Positions 6,362-14,116 of a stretch of DNA of 34,666 nt are shown piece after piece. The DNA is from Myxococcales bacterium (GTDB taxonomy: Bacteria; Myxococcota_A; Polyangia; Palsa-1104; SHYY01), in contig SHYY01000049.1 of assembly GCA_009692555.1 (NCBI GenBank), forward strand, positions 1 through 34,666. Reading direction: 5' to 3'. A model generated the notes under the pieces. It was not told the origin of the DNA and ran no database searches. It saw nothing but the letters and a program-made list of their open reading frames with translations. How positions within the stretch are numbered: the first letter of the stretch is position 1; each line of letters begins with the position of its first letter. The position numbers and the translations under genes are program-made.

Positions 6362-9300
6362 CTATGGCGTCCTCAAACACCGCGCGCCGATGATGTAGCC
6401 GCGGCTCACCGGGGTGCTGTACGTGCGGCTCGACGAGAGCAGGTTCGACACATTGCTGTTGAAGCTCCCGCCGCGGACCACGCGGCCCGAGGCGGACTGA
6501 ACATATGAGCAGTCTGCGCAGGGATTGGGATAGGTCGCATACCAGGCGTCGAAGTTCCACTCAAACGCGCTGCCGGCGAGGTCCGAGTGGCCCCACTTGC
6601 CGTCGCCTTTGGACGACTTCGAGCCCACCGCGCCTATCGCTGCGCCGTTGTAGACCGCGTAGGTCGCATCGATTGTCTTGTCGTTGATGTCCTTCGACCA
6701 CGGGTAGGGCCGCTGCTCGCCGCCTCCCGCTGCCGCGTAGTTCCACTCCGCCTCCGTCGGCAGCCGGCCGCCGTCCCACACGCAGAACGCGAATGCCTCG
6801 TACCAGTTCATGCAGTTCTGCGGCAGGTTCTCTTTCGCGCCCGCCGCGTCCGACCAGGTATGGTACGGGGCGTCGCACTTCAGGGCCACCTTGAGGGCGG
6901 TGGCGTCCGCCACCAGGCTCGCGTTCCAGTTCGCCCCGCCCCATCCCGTGCCCATCATGAGGTTCGCTCCCGTTCCGTTCGCCGGCGGCTTTTGTTTGGT
7001 CCCGTACCCCGCGTTCACGAAATTCCGAAATCTCCCGACGGTGATTTCATACCGGTCCAGCCGGAAGCTCGATACCGTCGCCGGGGAGTTCGGGTCGTTC
7101 GACCGGTTGTACGTCCCGCCCGGCACCACGAAGCTCTCGCAGCAGTCGCCGTTCTTCTGGGGCCCGCACGTCGGCGCGAGGCCGAGGCAGCTCTGCGACG
7201 GCGGCGACCGGTTCAGCAGCACGCTCACGTTGCCGCTGTCCCGGTTCGCAGTCACGACGTCCGGGCGCCCGTCCCCGTTGAAATCGCCCACCGCCAGCGC
7301 CGTCGCGCCCAGCGCCACCGGGTACACCACCGGCGGCGAGAGCGTGCCTGTCCCGTCGCCGAACAGCACTCCCACCGTCGTCCCACCCGCGTTCGCCGCC
7401 GCCACGTCCACCTTGCCATCACCATCGAAGTCCGACGCCATCACGAAGTTCGCGTTCATCCCCGCCGCGAAGTTCGCCGCCACGCCGCCCCCTGCCCCGT
7501 TCCCCACCGCTACCGTGATCGGATTCACCCCGTCGTTGCCGACGACAAAGTCGGGTTTCCCGTCGGCGTTCAGGTCGGCGAGCACCACCGTGTACGGCGC
7601 CCCGCCTACCGCCACCGTCGCCGCCATCTGGTACGTCCCGTCCCCCTTGCCGCCCAGGAACGACACGCCCGCGCTGCCGCTGTTCGCCACCGCCAGATCC
7701 AGCTTCCCGTCGCTGTTCAGGTCCCCCACCGTCAGCCCGAGCGGGCTCATCCCGACCGCGTACGGCTTCGCAGCCAGCAGCGTCCCGTCGCCCATCCCGA
7801 GCAGCACGTTGACCGCGCTGTCGCCCTTCGCGCTCGTCGCCACGTCGAGTTTTCCATCGCCGTTCAGGTCCACCACGACAATGCCCCACGGCTGGCTACC
7901 CGCGGCGTAAGGCACCGGCGCCGCGAAGGTCCCGTTTCCGTTGCCGAGGAGCACGCTCACGGTGGTCCCGCCGCTCTCCGACGCCACCAGGTCGAGCTTG
8001 CCATCCTTGTTCAAGTCGCCGGCGGCGACGAAGCGAGGGTTCATGCCCGCCGCGCTCGCCATCGCCGCGCCCAGCGTCCCGTCGCCCTTGCCCAAAAGCA
8101 CGCTCACGTCGCTCGCACCCGCGTTCGCCGTCGCCACGTCCGCCTTGCCGTCGCCGTTCCAGTCAGCCACGACGAGACCCGACGCTTTCATCCCGGCCCC
8201 GTAGCTCACCGCCGGCGCGAACAGCCCGCACTTGCCGCTCGCGCACACCCGCGACTGGCAGTCCTTCGCCAGAACGCAGGTCTTTCCGTCCGCGCACGGC
8301 GTACACGGGCCGCCGCAGTCGAGGTCGCTCTCGCCCTGGTTCTTGACCGCGTCCATGCACGTCGCCGCTGCGCACACGGCCGGCATCCCTTGGCAGATCG
8401 TGCTCACGCAGTCGGCAGCGACGGCGCACGCCTTCCCGGCGACGCACGGCGCGCACATGTTGCCGCCGCAATCCACGTCCGTCTCCGTGCCGTTTTTCGC
8501 CATATCGGCGCAGCCCGCGCCGTCGCACTTGCCGGCGGTGCAGGACCCGCTCATGCAGTCCATCGCCTTGGCACACGCCTTCGTGCCCAGGCACCCGCCG
8601 CAGGTCCCGCCCCCACAGTCCACGTCCGTCTCCACGCCGTTCTTGACGCCGTCCATGCACGTCGCCGCCGCGCACTTCAGCATCGCGCACACACCGCTCG
8701 CGCAGTCGACAGCGACGGTACACGCCTTCCCGTTCGCGCAGCCCGCGCAGCCGCCGCCGCAGTCCACGTCGCTCTCCTTGCCGTTCTTTTGCGCGTCGCC
8801 GCACGATGGCACCGCGCACTTCAAGGCCGTGCAGATCACGCTCGCGCAGTCCGCAGCGACGGCACACGCCTTGGCATCCGCGCACACCGCGCACACCCCG
8901 CCCCCGCAGTCGATGTCCGTCTCCTTCGCGTTCTTGACGCCGTCTTGGCACGTCGGTGCCACGCACTTGCCGGCGCTGCACACCCCGTTCGCGCAGTCGC
9001 CACCGACGGCGCACGCCTTGGCATCTTCGCACACGGGGCACTTGCCACCGCCGCAATCCTTGTCCGTCTCGGCGCCGTTCTTGATCCCGTCCATGCAGGT
9101 CGGGACCGCGCACACGTTGTTGTTGCACGCTGCGCTCTGGCAGTCCGCCGCGCCGGCGCACGCCTTCCCGTCGCCACACTTCGGGCAGGCGCCCCCGCAG
9201 TCCACGTCGGTCTCCGTGCCGTTTTTGATCCCGTCGCCGCACATCGCGCTCGCGCACTGCAACATCACGCAGATCCCGTTCTGGCAGTCGCCCGTCACGC

Positions 9301-10417
9301 CGCAGCTCTTGCCGACGGCGCACTTCGTCGGGCAGCTCCCGCCGCAGTCCACGTCCGTCTCGCCGCCGTTCTTCACCAGGTCGAGGCACGTCGGCGCCGC
9401 ACAGAACTTGTTCACGCATCTTCCGCTCGCGCAGTCGCCAGCGACGGCGCAGCCCTTTCCGTCGGCGCAGTGGGAGGGGCAGCTCCCGCCGCAGTCCACG
9501 TCCGTCTCGGCGCCGTTCTTGATCAGATCCAGGCAGGTCGGCGATGCGCACACGCCGCTCGTACACACGCCGCTCTGGCAGTCGCCCGCCACGCCGCACG
9601 ACTTCAGCGCAGCACAGGGCAGGCAGCCGCCGCCGCAGTCGACGTCCGTCTCCTTGCCGTTCTTCGCCCCGTCCAGGCAGGTCGGCGGCGCGCACTTCAG
9701 CATCATCGCGGGGCACACGCCGCTCGCGCAGTCGCCGCCCAGCAGGCACGACTTCCCGTCGCTGCACGGGATCGGACAGGTGCCACCGCAGTCGGCGTCG
9801 GTCTCGCTCCCGTTGGTGAACGTGTCGGTGCAGGTCGGGATCGCGCAGAGCTGGTTCACGCAGATGTGGCTCAGGCAGTCCGGGCCGTTGCCGCACCCCT
9901 TGCCGTGGCCGCACGGAGCACAGGAGCCGCCGCAGTCGAGGTCGGTCTCGTTGCCGTTCCTGGCCTTGTCGTCGCACGCGGGCGGCGGGATCAGATCCGC
10001 CGCCCGCGCGACATCGAGCGCCGTCAGGTCCGCGATCCCGAGATCGCCCGGCGGCGCCGGTCCCATCAGCCTCACCGTCGCTGCCTGGCTCTGCCCAGGC
10101 TGCGCGTCGAAGGTGACCGAGCCAGTGGCCACCACCCCGTTCGCGGCCTGGGCTTCGATCGTCATCGTCGTCGCCCCGCGCCGATCCGGCGGCAGGATCA
10201 CCGCAAGGGTGAGCGAGCTTCCCGGCCCGAGATCGACCGGCGGCGCGACCGCCTGGTCGAACTGGCCGCGCTGGCCCGCGTTCTCCACCGTCACGTGCAG
10301 CGCCGTCACGCCCGGGATCACCACCGCGCTCTCGACGGTGACCAGCACCGCGCCCTTGCCACCGCCGCACGCCGCGAGGGTGGCGGCGAGGAGCAGGGCG
10401 AGCGGAGATCGCCTCAT
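6362..10417 (-). CDS. DGR target: lipoprotein with DCGG repeats, FG-GAP repeats and C-terminal FGE/lectin-fold VR domain
   Basis: The protein is 1351 aa. The start ATG 10417 overlaps the toxin stop as ATGA. The lipoprotein signal MRRSPLALLLAATLAACGGG puts the lipidated Cys at 17. After about 150 residues come 12 Cys-rich units of about 50 aa built on NG-ETD-DCGG (8230-9970). Seven FG-GAP/VCBS repeats (DLNGDGKLD type, 7215-8215) should form a beta-propeller. The last 250 residues are a formylglycine-generating-enzyme-like C-type-lectin fold: GGTYNRSNDP, DRYEITVGRF, GGRLPTEAEWNYAAAGG and GHSDLAGSAFEWNFD. The final 42 residues are the variable repeat. This is a membrane-anchored stalk presenting a binding face that the RT can rewrite. 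The ligand is unknown. Confidence 0.93.
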   Translation of the reverse strand: MRRSPLALLLAATLAACGGGKGAVLVTVESAVVIPGVTALHVTVENAGQRGQFDQAVAPPVDLGPGSSLTLAVILPPDRRGATTMTIEAQAANGVVATGSVTFDAQPGQSQAATVRLMGPAPPGDLGIADLTALDVARAADLIPPPACDDKARNGNETDLDCGGSCAPCGHGKGCGNGPDCLSHICVNQLCAIPTCTDTFTNGSETDADCGGTCPIPCSDGKSCLLGGDCASGVCPAMMLKCAPPTCLDGAKNGKETDVDCGGGCLPCAALKSCGVAGDCQSGVCTSGVCASPTCLDLIKNGAETDVDCGGSCPSHCADGKGCAVAGDCASGRCVNKFCAAPTCLDLVKNGGETDVDCGGSCPTKCAVGKSCGVTGDCQNGICVMLQCASAMCGDGIKNGTETDVDCGGACPKCGDGKACAGAADCQSAACNNNVCAVPTCMDGIKNGAETDKDCGGGKCPVCEDAKACAVGGDCANGVCSAGKCVAPTCQDGVKNAKETDIDCGGGVCAVCADAKACAVAADCASVICTALKCAVPSCGDAQKNGKESDVDCGGGCAGCANGKACTVAVDCASGVCAMLKCAAATCMDGVKNGVETDVDCGGGTCGGCLGTKACAKAMDCMSGSCTAGKCDGAGCADMAKNGTETDVDCGGNMCAPCVAGKACAVAADCVSTICQGMPAVCAAATCMDAVKNQGESDLDCGGPCTPCADGKTCVLAKDCQSRVCASGKCGLFAPAVSYGAGMKASGLVVADWNGDGKADVATANAGASDVSVLLGKGDGTLGAAMASAAGMNPRFVAAGDLNKDGKLDLVASESGGTTVSVLLGNGNGTFAAPVPYAAGSQPWGIVVVDLNGDGKLDVATSAKGDSAVNVLLGMGDGTLLAAKPYAVGMSPLGLTVGDLNSDGKLDLAVANSGSAGVSFLGGKGDGTYQMAATVAVGGAPYTVVLADLNADGKPDFVVGNDGVNPITVAVGNGAGGGVAANFAAGMNANFVMASDFDGDGKVDVAAANAGGTTVGVLFGDGTGTLSPPVVYPVALGATALAVGDFNGDGRPDVVTANRDSGNVSVLLNRSPPSQSCLGLAPTCGPQKNGDCCESFVVPGGTYNRSNDPNSPATVSSFRLDRYEITVGRFRNFVNAGYGTKQKPPANGTGANLMMGTGWGGANWNASLVADATALKVALKCDAPYHTWSDAAGAKENLPQNCMNWYEAFAFCVWDGGRLPTEAEWNYAAAGGGEQRPYPWSKDINDKTIDATYAVYNGAAIGAVGSKSSKGDGKWGHSDLAGSAFEWNFDAWYATYPNPCADCSYVQSASGRVVRGGSFNSNVSNLLSSSRTYSTPVSRGYIIGARCLRTP
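6369..6495 (-). repeat. DGR variable repeat (VR)
   Basis: This is the VR partner of TR 5675-5801, at the extreme 3' end of the target gene. It encodes ASGRVVRGGSFNSNVSNLL and continues as SSSRTYSTPVSRGYIIGAR. I count 17 differences from TR in the coding strand: 15 at TR adenines (A to G, C or T) and two not (C to T in GCG/GTG, C to G in AAC/ACG). Ten of the 12 AAC codons differ. This is the A-specific signature of DGR mutagenesis. Confidence 0.95.
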
Positions 10418-10827
10418 GGACGCGCCGCCTCGCCATGGGCCGCCCAGAGGAGCGGCACATCGTAGTCGCGCATCGCCGGATCGGCGGTGACCAGGGTCAA
10501 CCCCTCCACCTGCGCTTGCGCTACCAGAAGGCGATCGAACGGATCGCGGTGATGCAGCGGCAGTTGCCCGACCTGAAGAACGTGCGGCAGGTCGACGGCG
10601 AGCGTGCGGTGCCCGAGGAGCCTCAGGCGGTCGGTCAGGTAGTCGGCAACCGGCCCGGGCAGCTTCAGCTTGCCGGTGGCCACCTTGATCACGATCTCCC
10701 ACGCGACCACCGGCGAGAAGTGGACCTCGTTCGAGGCGAGCGCCAGGGCCTCGGCCGCCGCGGGCGCGAGCCGGGCCGGCTCACCAAGCGCCCACAGCCA
10801 GCAGTGCGTGTCGACGAGCAGCCTCAT
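10414..10827 (-). CDS. PIN-domain (VapC-like) toxin ribonuclease
   Basis: This 137-aa protein starts at ATG 10827 (MRLLVDTHCWLWALGEP), the classic PIN start with the first metal-binding Asp at residue 6. The central WEIVIK supplies the conserved Glu, HHRDPFDRLLVAQA the DPFD acid pair, and LVTAD the last Asp, so all four acidic positions of the nuclease are present. PIN toxins cleave RNA. Its start overlaps the antitoxin stop (ATGA at 10824-10827), as is normal for TA pairs. Unusually, its own stop overlaps the DGR target start in the same way (10414-10417). Confidence 0.88.
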   Translation of the reverse strand: MRLLVDTHCWLWALGEPARLAPAAAEALALASNEVHFSPVVAWEIVIKVATGKLKLPGPVADYLTDRLRLLGHRTLAVDLPHVLQVGQLPLHHRDPFDRLLVAQAQVEGLTLVTADPAMRDYDVPLLWAAHGEAARP

Positions 10828-11066
10828 GGATCGTCGCTGTCGCCGTCGAAGCACCGTCGGAGGTCCGGCGGAAGCGGGGCATCGAAATCATCGGCGATCC
10901 AGATCTTGCCGGCGTCGATGCCCATCGGGCGACGTCCGGAGGTCGCCTCCGGTGGCGACACGGAAAGCACGATCACCTCCGCCGGCCCCGTGGGCAGCTC
11001 CGCCGGAAGCGTCAGCTCGACGCGATGATCGGCGGGGATCATGATGTGGATCTTCGCTGCCTTCAC
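10824..11066 (-). CDS. DUF2281-like antitoxin of the PIN toxin
   Basis: This 80-aa protein starts at a GTG (11066) with AGAGGA 6 bp upstream. The N-terminal half (IHIMIPADHRVELTLPAELP) looks like a beta-rich DNA-binding or dimerisation part. The C-terminal half ends KIWIADDFDAPLPPDL, matching the W-ADDFDAPL toxin-binding tail I recall from DUF2281/VapB-type antitoxins. It directly precedes and overlaps the PIN toxin. It probably represses its own operon, which here would also include the DGR target gene. Confidence 0.8.
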   Translation of the reverse strand: MKAAKIHIMIPADHRVELTLPAELPTGPAEVIVLSVSPPEATSGRRPMGIDAGKIWIADDFDAPLPPDLRRCFDGDSDDP

Positions 11067-11120
11067 GGGTGTCCTCTCATGGCAAACAAGATGCTCCTAC
11101 GATCTCCGTGCCGCTTCCGT

Positions 11121-11135
11121 CTGCCGTCGCGGCAG
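11121..11135. promoter_or_regulatory. Palindrome upstream of the antitoxin, possible operator
   Basis: CTGCCG-TCG-CGGCAG is a perfect 6-bp inverted repeat 55 bp upstream of the antitoxin start, within an otherwise featureless 144-bp gap. Antitoxins often bind such palindromes. It could equally be a hairpin downstream of the TPR gene; there is no T-tract. Confidence 0.3.
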
Positions 11136-11210
11136 GCTACCCATTCTGATCCTGCGGCCGGCGTCCGACCGAGGTCGAGGCCCGGCTCCCAACCTTCCCA
11201 TTCCGTGTGC

Positions 11211-11882
11211 TCAATGGAATCCCACCTCGGTCGCGCCCAGCCCGCTTTGCGGAACCTGTGCGTCACGCGGCCAGGACGCCACCGCGATCGCGAACCCGCC
11301 GGCGACGACCACCAGCGCGGCGACCGCAGTCCACAACCACCACTTCCGGTAGACCGGTGTCGGCGCAGGATTTTCCGCGGGAGGCGCCACGATCGTCGCG
11401 ACGCTCGCTTTCTCCGCGCCACCCTGGGGCATGCCGGGAGGCTCGGCCCACGACTTCGCGGCCATCGGTGCAGGTACGGGCGCCTCGGCCGCCGCACGAA
11501 CCTTCTCCAGGGCCGCGACGCGCTCCTCCAGCACCTTCACGCGCTCGCCGACCTCCTTCGCCTCAGCGACGGGCGGCGAGGTGGCGAGGTAGCGGCGGTA
11601 GGCGGTGATCGCCTCCGGGTAGCGCCCCAGCCGGTCGAGACAGCGGCCGATGTTCCAGTCGAACGCCGGCGCCGGCTTGATCACCCGCCCAGCTTCGAAC
11701 TCGGACAGCGCCGTCTGAAAATCGTCCCTCCCGTACGCCTCCGCCCCCTTCGTGAAGTGCCCGCGCGCCGCGCTCAGATCGGGGTCCTCGATCTCGCCTG
11801 CGCGGGCGCCCGCCGCCGCCATCAGCGTCGCCAGCACCAGCGCTGCCGCACCCCCGCGAGGATCCCAACCCAGGACGCGCAT
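11211..11882 (-). CDS. Exported or membrane TPR protein with C-terminal TM segment
   Basis: This 223-aa protein starts at ATG 11882 (the frame is open further upstream). There is a signal peptide (AAALVLATLMAAAGARAGE). TPR-like helices follow from about residue 35 to 110: HFTKGAEAYGRDDFQTALSE, PAPAFDWNIGRCLDRLGRYP and EAITAYRRYLA. A short coiled segment (GERVKVLEERVAALEKV) and a Pro-rich linker lead to one TM helix (WWLWTAVAALVVVAGGFAIA) near the C-terminus. This layout is common among myxobacterial proteins of unknown function. The function is not recognised. Confidence 0.75.
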   Translation of the reverse strand: MRVLGWDPRGGAAALVLATLMAAAGARAGEIEDPDLSAARGHFTKGAEAYGRDDFQTALSEFEAGRVIKPAPAFDWNIGRCLDRLGRYPEAITAYRRYLATSPPVAEAKEVGERVKVLEERVAALEKVRAAAEAPVPAPMAAKSWAEPPGMPQGGAEKASVATIVAPPAENPAPTPVYRKWWLWTAVAALVVVAGGFAIAVASWPRDAQVPQSGLGATEVGFH

Positions 11883-11922
11883 ATTTCGAGAACCTATCAC
11901 GAATCTCCCAGAGTCTCTACGA

Positions 11923-12153
11923 ATGGGGACCACCGAAGGGTCCGCGCTGCCGATGACACGGATCGGCGAGATCTGCCGGCGCCGTCGCGCCATCACGGCG
12001 GACACGGCGCTGCGGCCCTCCCGGTTCTTCGGTACCAGCTCGAAGTTCTGGCTCGGGCTTCAGGATGACTACGATCTCGAGGAGGAGCTACGGACGAGGC
12101 GCCGCGAGATCGAGGCGATCGAGCCGCTCGCGTCGAACGCGCCGGCGGCATGA
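11923..12153 (+). pseudogene. HigA-type antitoxin remnant
   Basis: The frame contains TRIGEICRRRRAITADTALR followed by FFGTSSKFWLGLQDDYDLE, the second half of the HTH and the C-terminal helix of HigA/VapI-family antitoxins. The N-terminal part (usually HPGEILREEFL and the first HTH helices) is missing; 11923-11960 reads MGTTEGSALPM instead. No HigB toxin is found next to it. It is probably the residue of a lost toxin-antitoxin pair; a shortened ORF of 76 codons remains open. The rest of the 11883-12236 gap shows nothing recognisable. Confidence 0.65.
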
Positions 12154-12236
12154 CCGTGAGTTGCCCACGGGCACCGCTGCCTGACGACGGTGCATCGGCC
12201 GATCGCCGATACGCGTTGGATGCGCCGGCACACCCG

Positions 12237-13202
12237 CTACCGCCCCGTCGGATCGAGCGCGGCTCGCACAGCGTCGGCGAGGGCGTGGCAGGTGAGCACG
12301 GTGAGGGCGATCGCCGCCGTCGGTGCCGCCACCAGCCACCACGGGAGGCCGGCGCCCTGGGCCTCGGCGAGCAGCTCGCCCCAGCTGGCGGTCGGTGGCG
12401 GCACGCCGAAGCCGAGGAAGGCCAGCGCAGCCTCGATCAGCACGGCCTGGCCGACCCCGTGGGCCGCGGCGACCAGCGCGGGGCCGGCGGCGTGGGGCAG
12501 GACATGATGGAGCGCGATGCGGAGCGGGCCGGCACCGAGCGCGCGGGCCGCCTCGACGTGAGGGGCGGCGGCGGCCTGGAGCGCGGCGGCGCGGGTGAGG
12601 CGGGCCACATCGGGCCAGCGGGTCAGAGCGATCGCCACCGCCACCTCCCACAGCGACGGGACGCCCCATGCGCCCTGGATGGCGAGGAGGAGGAAGAAGG
12701 TCGGAAAAGTGAGGCCGATCTCGATCGCGCGGGCGAGCAGCCGATCGAGGCGTGGGCCGAGCGCGCAGGCCACTCCGACCAGCAGGCCGAGCAGGAGGTA
12801 GAGAGCGACGGCGGCGGGCCCGATGGCGAGCGCGGTGCGGGTGCCGTGGAGCAGCCGCGCCGCGACATCGCGCCCGCGATCGTCGGTGCCGGCGAGGTGG
12901 GAGAGCGACGGGGGCGAGAGGGGCGCCTGCACGCCGCCCGGGCGCGAGGCGAGCGGGCCGTAGTGGATCGGTGTGCGGATCATCCACGCGGCGCGCCGGG
13001 AGAGCGTCTGCTGGTCGTCGTCGATCAGCGACGGGGGGTGGAAAAGGCACGGGAGGAGGTGCAGGCGGCCGTCGACGCGCACGGCGAGCGGGAGGTCGGA
13101 GGCGAGCAGGTCGGCGCCCGCGGCGCTGGCGCAAAGAAAGCCGAGGAAAAGCAGCGCGGCGCGGGCGCTCCTCTGCCGGAGCAGGCGGGCGCGCACGCTC
13201 AC
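12237..13202 (-). CDS. Peptide-type ABC transporter permease (DppC/OppC/YejE family)
   Basis: This 321-aa protein starts at GTG 13202, overlapping the upstream permease stop (GTGA). An N-terminal TM segment is followed by a periplasmic region with ASDLPLAVRVDGRLHLLP, reminiscent of YejE-like permeases, and then HLAGTDDRGRDVAARLLHG, the motif that precedes the TM core in OppC/DppC. Four or five further TM segments follow; the EAA loop that contacts the ATPase is EAARALGAGPLRIALHHVLP. It should pair with the DppB-like permease to form the channel. It is the last gene of the operon, and no ATPase gene follows in the window. Confidence 0.88.
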   Translation of the reverse strand: MSVRARLLRQRSARAALLFLGFLCASAAGADLLASDLPLAVRVDGRLHLLPCLFHPPSLIDDDQQTLSRRAAWMIRTPIHYGPLASRPGGVQAPLSPPSLSHLAGTDDRGRDVAARLLHGTRTALAIGPAAVALYLLLGLLVGVACALGPRLDRLLARAIEIGLTFPTFFLLLAIQGAWGVPSLWEVAVAIALTRWPDVARLTRAAALQAAAAPHVEAARALGAGPLRIALHHVLPHAAGPALVAAAHGVGQAVLIEAALAFLGFGVPPPTASWGELLAEAQGAGLPWWLVAAPTAAIALTVLTCHALADAVRAALDPTGR

Positions 13203-14116
13203 CTCGCGCCCTCGCGACGGAGGCGGGGATCGAGCAGGCCGTAGGCGCCGTCGGCCAGCAGCACGCCGCCGAGGGTGAACAGCGCGCCGAGCGTGCACAG
13301 CCCCATCAGCGTCGGATAGTCGCGCGCGAGCAGCGCCTCGTAGCCGAGCATCCCGAGGCCGCGCACGCCGAACACCTGCTCGATCACCACGCTCCCCGAG
13401 AGCAGCGCGGGCACCTGCGCGCCCAGCAGCGTCACGATCGGCAGCAGCGCATTGCGAAGCGCGTGCCCGAAGAGCACGACGCGCTCGGAGGCGCCCTTGG
13501 CCCGCGCGGTGCGGATGAAGTCGGCGTGCAGCACGGCGAGCAGGGCGCCGCGCTGGTAGCGCGAGAGGGTCACCACCGACGGGAGGGCGAGGCAGGCGGC
13601 GGGCACCAGCAGGCCGACGGGAGAGCTCCTGCCAGCTCCGTAGGGAGCCCCCGCGCGGAGCGCGAGCAGCGCCAGCGCCACCGACGGCAGTCCGTAGAGG
13701 ATCGCCAGCGCCACGTCGAGCAGCGCCGCGCCGCGGGTGCGATCGTGAAGCGCCGCGAACGCGCCGAGGGGGATCGCGAAGGCGAAGGCGAGGAGCGTGG
13801 CGGCGAGCGCGAGGAGGGCGGTCTCGGGCAGCGCCTCGCCGATCCGCTCGCGCACGCTCCGTCCGTCGCTGAGCGAGGTGCCGAAGTCGAGCCTCGCGCT
13901 CTTCCCGACCCACACCAGGTAGCGCTCCGCGAGGGGCCGGTCGAGCCCGGCGAGTCGGCGGTTAGCGGCGATCACCTCGGCCGTGACGCCCCGCCCCACG
14001 CCCGCCCGCAGCGACGCGGGATCGCCCGGCGCGACGTGGACCAGGGCGAAGGTGCAGAGCGTGATCCCGAGCAGCGTCGGCGGGACCAGCGCGAGCCGCC
14101 AGAGCGCCCGCTTCAC
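13199..14116 (-). CDS. Peptide-type ABC transporter permease (DppB/OppB family)
   Basis: This 305-aa protein starts at GTG 14116, overlapping the preceding stop. The first TM includes VPPTLLGITLCTFALVHVAP, followed by GDPASLRAGVG, the characteristic PGDP motif of DppB. FGTSLSDGRSVRERIGEALP matches the family's FG-S---G-PV-E-I---LP block. The EAA-like loop is FIRTARAKGASERVVLFGHA, followed by LRNALLPIVTLLG. About six TM segments are visible. The gene is embedded between the binding-protein gene and the second permease with GTGA overlaps on both sides, so translation is probably coupled. Confidence 0.9.
   Translation of the reverse strand: MKRALWRLALVPPTLLGITLCTFALVHVAPGDPASLRAGVGRGVTAEVIAANRRLAGLDRPLAERYLVWVGKSARLDFGTSLSDGRSVRERIGEALPETALLALAATLLAFAFAIPLGAFAALHDRTRGAALLDVALAILYGLPSVALALLALRAGAPYGAGRSSPVGLLVPAACLALPSVVTLSRYQRGALLAVLHADFIRTARAKGASERVVLFGHALRNALLPIVTLLGAQVPALLSGSVVIEQVFGVRGLGMLGYEALLARDYPTLMGLCTLGALFTLGGVLLADGAYGLLDPRLRREGAR

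Noticed and set aside
6587..10465. Very long plus-strand open frames opposite the DGR target (1292 and 752 aa)
   Set aside because: They are shadows of the DCGG and FG-GAP repeats on the opposite strand in GC-rich DNA, with low-complexity composition and no family resemblance.
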